Notes under the pieces: generated by a model
The model's database searches: none
What the model saw: the letters and a program-made list of their open reading frames with translations, nothing else
Told to the model about the DNA's origin: nothing
NCBI GenBank assembly: GCA_033439795.1
Contig: JAUTDP010000013.1
Location: forward strand, 1,302,001-1,366,000
Length of the DNA: 64,000 nucleotides
From: Sordaria brevicollis
Taxonomy: Eukaryota > Ascomycota > Sordariomycetes > Sordariales > Sordariaceae
Direction: 5' to 3'
Program-made: the position numbers and the translations under genes
Shown here: positions 56,841-64,000 of the stretch, piece by piece
How the letters are laid out: the number at the start of each line of letters is the position of its first letter
Numbering within the stretch: position 1 is the first letter of the stretch

Positions 56841-58624
56841 ATGGCATCCGGAAGACCGGGGGGCACGGGCTGGCAAGAGACCGTTTCCAGCACATCTCCA
56901 AAGCTGGCTAACGCAATGGAGGCTGCCAGAGCTGGGGCAGCTGAAGTTGGACGAGTAGGCCGCCGTTTCCTTCACCGGATATGGGACCGGGAGCCAGTCA
57001 ACAATCGCATCACCAATGAGCCCGTGTGGTGTCTCGGGTGTTCATATACGCTTGACACCAAGCAGTACGGCTCGCCCTTGTCATCCTCGTCGGTATCCCA
57101 GCTTAGAGCCGACACACCGCCCTTGGATAAGCCTCATCCTGTCACCACGCATCAGCACCAGGATTCTGATGGCGCTGGGGCCACAACCCCGTCCTCGTCG
57201 CTGCCACCGGCGGCGGGAACGACAGCGACTTGCCCGGCTGACACCTCCGCATCTGCCGCACCTACGCCCCCCCAGCTTGGACCATCCGGCACGGCTTCGG
57301 ACTCAGTGACGAGCGGTTATGATTCGTCTTTAGCATACGAAGAGCCTGGACAAGATGGCGGATGGCCTCCTGGCTTTCTCGACGACTTCGAGTCTCGTAT
57401 ATGGATGACATACCGCACTGACTTTGCCCTTATTCCAAGATCGAGCGACCCCCAGGCGTCATTTGCCCTTTCCTTTGCGATGCGGATCAAGACCACCTTT
57501 TCGGACTTGACAGGCTTCTCGTCCGATACAGGCTGGGGCTGCATGATCAGGTCGGGTCAGAGCCTCCTAGCGAATGCTATACTCATTACTCGCCTTGGGC
57601 GCGGTAAGTGGTGCTCTTCCAAGCATGTTTTCTGGAAATGAAACGACCAATGAGACACAAGCGCGACAGCTAATAGCATTGGTATAGAATGGAGGCGAGG
57701 TACCGATTTGGACGTGGAAAAGGACATCATTGCCCTATTTGCAGACGACCCTCGCGCCCCGTATTCCCTACACAACTTTGTCAGACACGGGGCCACGGCG
57801 TGTGGCAAGCACCCGGGTGAATGGTTTGGCCCGTCGGCCACTGCACGATGCATACAGTAGGTTTTGTCCCCAGGCAAGGAAAACGGCCTACTTGATCCTC
57901 GAATATGAGGGATTGGTGTTCCAGTACGGCTTACGAAGTGTAGGGCATTAATGGACGAGAAGGACTCGGGCTTGCGGGTATACTCAACCGGCGACCTCCC
58001 GGACGTTTACGAAGACAGCTTTATGGCGATCGCGAATCCAGATGGACGTGGCTTCCAGCCAACCCTGATTCTTGTGTGCACAAGGCTTGGCATAGATAAG
58101 ATCAACCAAGTATACGAGGAGGCCCTCATATCAACTCTACAGTTGCCTCAGTCAATAGGCATAGCTGGGTGAGTCTACAAAACTCGTGCATGTGACCTGA
58201 CACATTGAATTTACTCATCACTGACGTGAACATTAGTGGTCGTCCTTCTTCATCGCATTACTTTGTTGGCGTTCAAGGCCAGCGGCTATTTTATCTGGAC
58301 CCTCATCACCCAAGACCTGCACTCCCTTATCGCGAAGATTCGAAAGGATACACGGCCGAAGAAGTGGACACGTGCCATACGCGACGGCTGCGCCAGCTGC
58401 ATATTGACGACATGGATCCTAGTATGCTTATCGGGTTTCTTATCAAGGATGAAGACGACTGGGACATGTGGAAAAGCTCTGTGAAGCATGTTCAGGGCAA
58501 GTCCATCATCAGCGTCTCTCCATGTGACCCTGCAAGGGGACAAGGTGGTGGGCGTGCCGAAGCCATTGACGAAGTAGAAGCCCTAGAGAGTGATGATGAC
58601 GAGGAAGCCGCTTTGGGAGCATGA
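56841..58624 (+). CDS. ATG4: Autophagy cysteine protease ATG4
   Basis: C54-family cysteine protease that trims ATG8 to expose its C-terminal glycine and later removes it from phosphatidylethanolamine. Four exons (56841-57603, 57688-57856, 57944-58168, 58237-58624) give 1545 nt, 514 aa. The N-terminal ~170 residues are Ser/Pro/Thr-rich linker. The catalytic Cys234 is in [18 protein letters not shown], and the catalytic Asp407-x-His409 in [22 protein letters not shown] spans the exon 2/3 junction, and [14 protein letters not shown] spans exon 3/4. The C-terminus is acidic ([10 protein letters not shown]). Length is typical for Pezizomycotina. Convergent with JJJ1, 215 bp apart. The start could be further upstream, but no conserved sequence was seen there. 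Confidence 0.95.
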
Positions 58625-58839
58625 TCACTCGGGTGCGCAAGGACTCGAAAGAGGGGGGCAATGATCTATTCAGGAGATCGCTTCCGTTGCCAAACCTACC
58701 ACTCAAAAGCATACCAACACTAAGTCCGGATAAAGAGACTTTGAGGCATACAAGGTAGGTGGCTATGCCGATGCTATGTTGTACAAATTCCTGGGTGCAT
58801 GTGATGACAGTTTGGTGTGATGGTAGAACAAAGGACTAC

Positions 58840-60655
58840 TTAGCGTCTTGCTTTTTTACTCCCTTTTGAGGATTTAGGTGCTGGGGCTGCGTGATCTAGT
58901 TCCTTAATGTGGGCGAATAACTTCGTTCGGGAGGAAAAGCTCTCTTTGCAGACGGCGCAAAGTTGCTAGTATTACTTCGTGTTAGCCGGGTCTGAGAACA
59001 TAAGCAAATGTAATATACGCAGCGACTCCTTTGAAAGTCACGACGCGCTATCACTTACAGAGCCTTGCTCGCCTGCTTCAGCGGCTTGCCGCGCAGCCTT
59101 CTTCTCGCGTTTCAATCTCGCCTTTCCTAACTTCTTACCAGTGCCGCCCAGGCGCGTTTCGTTAACTTCCAAGCTGGAAATGTTGTCCGTCAGAGAGTCG
59201 ACGGCGACAGTAGTCACCAGATCGTCGGGCTGTTGGTCTGCGGTAGCAATTCCACCCGTTATCCGATCTTGGACTTCCGACCGAGGTGCATAATCTTCAT
59301 CCTCCGTACTCGAGCTATCAGCTGCACTTTGTCCCCGCTCCTCTTGTATTTCTTCGGCTTGGTGGATGTCCTCGTTATTCTGTAACTTGCCGCCTAAGAC
59401 CCCTGGGGTTGGCTTTGCTGTATCATCACCACCGCTCAGGTCGGTCTTTTGGGGAAAGTGCGGTCGAGGCGAGGGCGTGGAACCGACAGGGTGGTCTGCA
59501 TCAAGGTCGAAATCGAGGTTTTCCTTCTTCATCTGCCTCCGTAGTTGCTGGACGGCCTTGACGTGTTTTTTGCTTTTCTCGTGCGCCTCAAACTGCTTTT
59601 CGCTCTTGAAGGTCTTGTTACAGACAACACACTCGAGAACTTCGACCTCAGATTCCTCCTCCGAAGTGAGAGAAAACTCGCTGAGCGGCTGCTCTTCGTC
59701 ATCACGCACCTGAGCCCAGTCAGGCACCACGTACTCAGCCAGCTTCTCCTGGTTGGCGGCTCGTGAGCGGGCCGCTTGGGCAGCGGCGGAGTTTCGTAGA
59801 ATCTGCTGCCGTTCAGACTCGGATTGCATATTTGGGATATAACGCGGGTCACGTTTTCTGACAAACGACACCAGGGACAGAACGGCGTCGTTGAACTCGC
59901 GAATGCCCTCTTCACGAAACTTGCGGTTTTCCTTTTCCATGAGTCTCCGCACTCTGCGGTCAGGGGCATCGCTAAGGCGATATTTATCCTTCCAACTGAA
60001 GGTCTTCTTGGTAGAGAAGCCCGACCAGATCTTGTAGAATGGCTTCGCAACGGAATCGTAGCTATCGTGGGCCCGGCCAAAAGCTGGGTAGTCTACCGGC
60101 ACAATGCCTTCCCAGTCTGCCGCCGCGGTCTCTTCAGCGGCAAGTTGGTCAAAAAAGGAGTTGAGGATACCAAAGAAACCGCTTGGGCTGTCGTCCATGC
60201 GAACGCTCGAGTTGAAGCGGCCCATAAGGGTGAAGATGGCTGTTGCGGAGGTGTAGCTAGTTCCATCGTGGCCTGACGGCTCAGCGCCAGAGCTGTCTGT
60301 CTGACCCGTGAGGATCGCTTCACGATGTGAATCGTACCAGGCACGCTCCTGAGGATCTGAAAGAACCTCGTAGGCCGTCTGCACTTCGGCAAATTTCCGG
60401 GTTGCATTCTCTTCGTCGTTGAAGTTCCGGTCAGGATGCAGCTCGAGGGCTTTCTTTTTGTATGCCTTTCGAATTCTACCTGAACTCGTCAGTATCTTCT
60501 GGAAAGTTTCAACGCCTCAAAAGCTGGGAATGAGCTTACTCGGTATCAGGAGCCTGGCGGTCTACCCCGAGAACCTCATAATAGCACGTTTTGCGCTCCA
60601 GTACGGCGGCCGAGGCCTGGCCGCCAGCCCGCGGGGCTGATTGCTCGGCACCCAT
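58840..60655 (-). CDS. JJJ1: JJJ1/DNAJC21-like J-domain protein with two C2H2 zinc fingers
   Basis: Cytosolic Hsp70 co-chaperone that, in yeast, helps recycle Arx1 from pre-60S ribosomes. Three exons (60655-60540, 60475-59059, 58965-58840) give 552 aa. The J-domain (about 24-94) has [20 protein letters not shown] across intron 1 and HPD at 52-54. The conserved WKDKYRL...[12 protein letters not shown] segment follows, then zinc finger 1 (C321, C324, H337, H343), an acidic Ser/Asp-rich region and a basic [18 protein letters not shown] stretch. The open frame seems to end at 59038, but a GTAAGT donor at 59058 and a CTAAC branch point and TAG acceptor lead to a last exon with zinc finger 2 (C514, C517, H530, H536), of identical C-x2-C-x12-H-x5-H spacing, and a KKARR end. 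Introns are 64 and 93 nt. The start codon is 130 bp from a transposon LTR fragment. Confidence 0.94.
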
Positions 60656-60784
60656 GAGGAAATCCTAGAACACTACCGTGGAGAACTGAGTTGCGGAGAA
60701 GGTAAAAGGATGGCTGGCCTTTCCCGTTTATGAGAACGGTGGCGAGAGGCTGGATTGAAGTGGGTAAAATTACACTGTTGTAAA

Positions 60785-60849
60785 TGTCGGAAAACCTGGT
60801 ATTGCATCTGTTGCATGCAGGGATTACAGGTAGTATCGTAACCTCTAAC
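60785..60849 (+). repeat. 65-bp LTR fragment of the copia-like family
   Basis: It is the first 65 bp of the LTR (TGTCGGAAAACCTGGTATTG to CGTAACCTCTAAC) and is broken off where another LTR begins at 60850. It looks like an older LTR that took an insertion of the same family. It is not RIP-mutated. Confidence 0.8.
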
Positions 60850-61495
60850 TGTCGGAAAACCTGGTGTTGCATCTGTTGAATGCAGGGATTACCCGTGCCA
60901 CGCCCCCTCTAAAGAGGGTGCTCACTAGTAGTACGGCCACACCAGTAAAAGGGCCACGTCAGGGTTAGAGGTGCACTTTTTGGTGTCAGATTTTGAGGGT
61001 CCAAAAACCGACCCGAAAAAGTAAATAAAAAAGGGCTTAACAGCGAGAATGTGCTGTTCTGACTATGCTCTTTCTTTTTTTTCGTCTCAAATGGTGGTTG
61101 CGATATGTTATTAGGTTTTTTATATCTTGATATTTTGTCAGTATTCGCACCTTTAACCCTCGTGGCCGTATTACTGGTGTGGCCGTATGAGTGGTGAGTA
61201 CCCACTTTAGTGGGGGCGTGGCACGGGTACAGGTGGTATCGTAACCTCTGATCAGCTTTGAACGATTCTGACGTTATAGTTGTGGCTCTGTATGTTAGTC
61301 CTAGATTAAGGGAATAGCTTTATTTAAGGGTAGCTTTAGGAAGACGTAATGTTTTGATTTATAGATTTGTATATAGACCCTTAAGCTTCCTCGTTTGATA
61401 GGGATTAACTTAATAAAGATTTTTTAAACTTTTTCAAATTAATTTATTTAGTTACTTTAATAAATTTTTTATTACCCTTAATAATATTTTTAATA
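60850..61495 (+). repeat. 5' LTR of copia-like element 2, interrupted by a MITE
   Basis: The LTR starts TGTCGGAAAACCTGGTGTTG. After 42 bp it is interrupted by the MITE at 60892-61227, then resumes to about 61495 (about 310 bp without the insertion). Alignment to the 5' LTR of element 1 is clear through GGAAGACGTAAT and GTATATAGACCCTTAAGC. The outer part is unmutated and RIP increases toward the interior. Confidence 0.82.
60892..61227. mobile_element. 336-bp MITE with ~83-bp terminal inverted repeats
   Basis: The ends are CCCGTGCCACGCCCCC and its reverse complement, and the arms match for about 83 bp through ACGGCCACACCAGTAA. The target TA is duplicated at 60890-60891 and 61228-61229. Removing the element restores the LTR sequence GGATTACAGGT seen at 60820-60835 and in element 1. 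No transposase. Arms are almost intact and lack RIP. An open frame on minus inside it (61205-60909) is not credible as a gene. TA target duplications suggest Tc1/mariner-type mobilisation. Confidence 0.88.
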
Positions 61496-64000
61496 ATTAA
61501 TAATTTAAATAGCGCTTCTACTTCGCTACGAGATTTGGAAATATTATTATTCCCTTTATACTTCTATTATACTTCTACTTCAATTTTTTAGCCAAATTAT
61601 ATTTTTAATTAAATACTACTTATTTTTATCTATTTTACCTCTATTTTATATTAACCCTCTTTAATATTCTTTAACGTTTATCCTATTTTATTACTATCGG
61701 TTAATATTATTAAAAATATTATTATATCCGATAATCTTATTACTAAAATTTCTTATTTTTACTTTAATAACGCCGAGAAATATAAAGAATAGGAAAACGA
61801 CTTCTATAAATTAATTATGAATTACGAAATACTTAATTACTTTAAAGGATTAGAATTAATTCCTCCTAATCTAATTAAAATTCCTATAAATAATTACCCT
61901 CTTATATAATAAATTCGAAATCGGATTAATACTATTTAAAATTATATAGTAGGATTATAAAACGGTATTTTAATTTATAATCCTATTTAACCCGCTATAG
62001 CGATTAATATTCTTCGGTCTATTACCGAGTAAATTATTAATTTATACGTTACCCTTATCGATTTTATTATAAACGGTAAAGAAATATATAAAAACGACCG
62101 AAAGGAGAATATTTATAATTTTAACGTCCGTAAAATCTTCGCTAATAATAACGTTAAATTTCGAAATCGGATATTTAAATTAATTAAATTAAATTTTAAA
62201 ATCAATACTTTCTTATTTAATTTATTAATATTAAAGTAATTTATTAAAATTCGTTTAATTTATAATTACGACCTTATCGATACTTAAATTACTATTCGTT
62301 ATTATTATAAAATTTATATTAAATTTCTTACTAAAATTCTTAAGGGCGGAATAAATAAGTAGATTAATAAGTAGGATACCCTTATAACCTTTAAAAGTCG
62401 TTATAAAATTCCTAAAATATTAAACGTTAACGCTTAATTTAATAATATTTTTAAAGCGTTGTTTAATATACATTTAGAATTCGTTATTATTATAAAGAAG
62501 AAGTTCGTTATAATAATTTCGATTTTTATACGGTTTTTAATAATTTTAAAAGATATAACGCTACTAATAAAATTAGAACGATTATTACAATTAATATTAT
62601 TTAAATTCGTACGTTAATTAAATAAAAAGCCGGTTTCTACGTTTATAATAAGTAAAAACCTATTTTAAAAGAAAATAAACTTTTTAAACGTAAAAAGACC
62701 GATATTAATAAATTAATTAGAGGTAATATTTATCATTTAATTTATAATTGTAATTAATATTTATATAAACAATATTAGTATTTTTACCCTTAGTTTATTA
62801 AATTTAATTAATTCGGAGACGAAAATATTCAAAAGGAGGTTAAAAAACGCTTTTAAAATAATAAGAAACTCCACCGCGATTACGAAAAATATTATAAATC
62901 CCTTAAGAAGAAATTTATTAATTATAATTAGAATTCTTATATTAGTAATAAGGAAATTAATAACGGAATTAACGAATTAAATTAATTAATCAATTTACTT
63001 ATTTTATTAAAGGAATAAAGAAGGGTTTATAAAATAGCGTTTATTATTACCCTTTAATTAAATGATAATATTATTTATCCGTTTAAAAATTATATTATTT
63101 TCAATTCGGGAAATTTATTATATATTTTTAATTAAATTACTTATTTCTCTAATTTTCGAAGAACTCTTTATAGCGAATTCCTTTAATTTAGAGACTTTAT
63201 TATTCCTATTAAAGGATTTAAAATAATCGATATTATTATTAAAAGTAAAAAGGGATTTTAATAGCTTCAATTCAAAAATATTATTTTTATTCCTAAATTT
63301 ATTACGAATTTAATTTTTTTATAATTATTTCGGTAATAAAACCTTTATTAAAATTATGAACCGTTTAATAATTACCTTCGTTATTATAATAATATATTCT
63401 TTTATCGGTTATTAACGCAATTAAGTTAAATTATTTTCGAGGATTTACCCCTTTTTAAAATATAATTATTATTCTTTATATATTGAAATTAATACCGTAA
63501 TTTATTACTTAATCGTTATAATACCTACCGAAACGGTCGAATTTAATATTAACGCTTCGGTTATTATAGCCTACAAATCCTCTCCTTTTTATATAACGTT
63601 AATAATATTAAAATTAAAAACGTACTAAAAATAATAAAATATAACAATTATATTATAATAAAAATTAAACGTTAAATCCATTGAAAGGTTAAAAACCGTA
63701 ATAATAGGTTAGGAGAGCGGATCGCTATCGATTTTCTTAATTTTGAACTTATTAGCGCTAACAGGAAAACGAATATAATATTATTTATTTATTAATATAT
63801 TAAATATATTAAAAATTATTATTTAAAGAATAGAAACGCGACCTCTCTTTTTACTATATTTTATAATTTATTTATAATTTTCGAAAATTATTATTTAATT
63901 ACTCTAAAATATTTGGAATATAATAACGAAATTACTAAAACGTTCGCAGTTATTTTATAATTTATAATTAAAGGAATTAAAATTAAATTTTATATTCCTA
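61496..64000 (+). mobile_element. Copia-like element 2, internal region, RIP-mutated, runs off window
   Basis: It is the reverse complement of 55523 leftwards in element 1. Plus-strand translation in patches shows a gag-like region to about 63050, then FNSGNLLYIFN (about 63098-63130), matching the copia protease DSGAT.HI motif with D changed to N, followed by IIPIKGFKIIDIIIK and a KFITNLI segment, typical of copia between protease and integrase. The order and motifs suggest Ty1/copia. Stops are throughout. Confidence 0.75.

Noticed and set aside
60909..61205. 98-codon minus-strand frame
   Set aside because: It spans almost the whole MITE, including both inverted arms, and has no recognisable domain.

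Overview
The window is nuclear DNA from a filamentous ascomycete (Pezizomycotina, probably Sordariomycetes; inferred). Evidence: genes with short GT-AG introns and CTAAC-like branch points, fungal-type proteins (KGD2, H2A ending SQEL, H2B, SQS1, ATG4, JJJ1, a complex I LYR subunit), and long AT-rich tracts almost devoid of CA/TG dinucleotides, the mark of repeat-induced point mutation (RIP). No tRNA, rRNA or CRISPR array was recognised.

Layout. (1) 1-35412 is a nested graveyard of RIP-mutated retrotransposons: six copies or fragments (A-F) of one Tad-like LINE family of about 7 kb, and two copies of a chromodomain-carrying Ty3/gypsy element (one broken by LINE insertions, one a 5' fragment). 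Several insertions can be ordered because 14-15 bp target-site duplications (TSDs) are still readable. (2) 36389-48327 is a normal-GC gene island: KGD2 (-), a small NDUFB9-like complex I gene (+), a divergent histone pair H2A (-)/H2B (+) and SQS1 (-). A MITE-like element lies between KGD2 and the complex I gene. (3) 48900-55841 is AT-rich: a TA-flanked MITE-like element, a second inverted-repeat block and a complete RIP-mutated copia-like LTR element (318-bp LTRs, 5-bp TSD AAAAG). (4) 55896-60655 is a second small island: a MITE, then ATG4 (+) and JJJ1 (-), convergent. (5) 60785-64000 is a second copia copy, inverted relative to the first and running off the window, with a fresh-looking 336-bp MITE inside its 5' LTR.

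The genes are housekeeping and do not form a pathway: TCA cycle (KGD2), respiratory complex I (NDUFB9-like), chromatin (H2A/H2B), splicing/ribosome biogenesis (SQS1, JJJ1) and autophagy (ATG4). Joining exons by eye gave three results that simple ORFs hide: the whole five-exon NDUFB9-like gene, with a GC-AG intron; a last exon of JJJ1 carrying its second zinc finger; and complete in-frame models for all seven genes. I found no undescribed biochemical system. The most interesting structure is the TE architecture and the way RIP stops at the edges of the gene islands.
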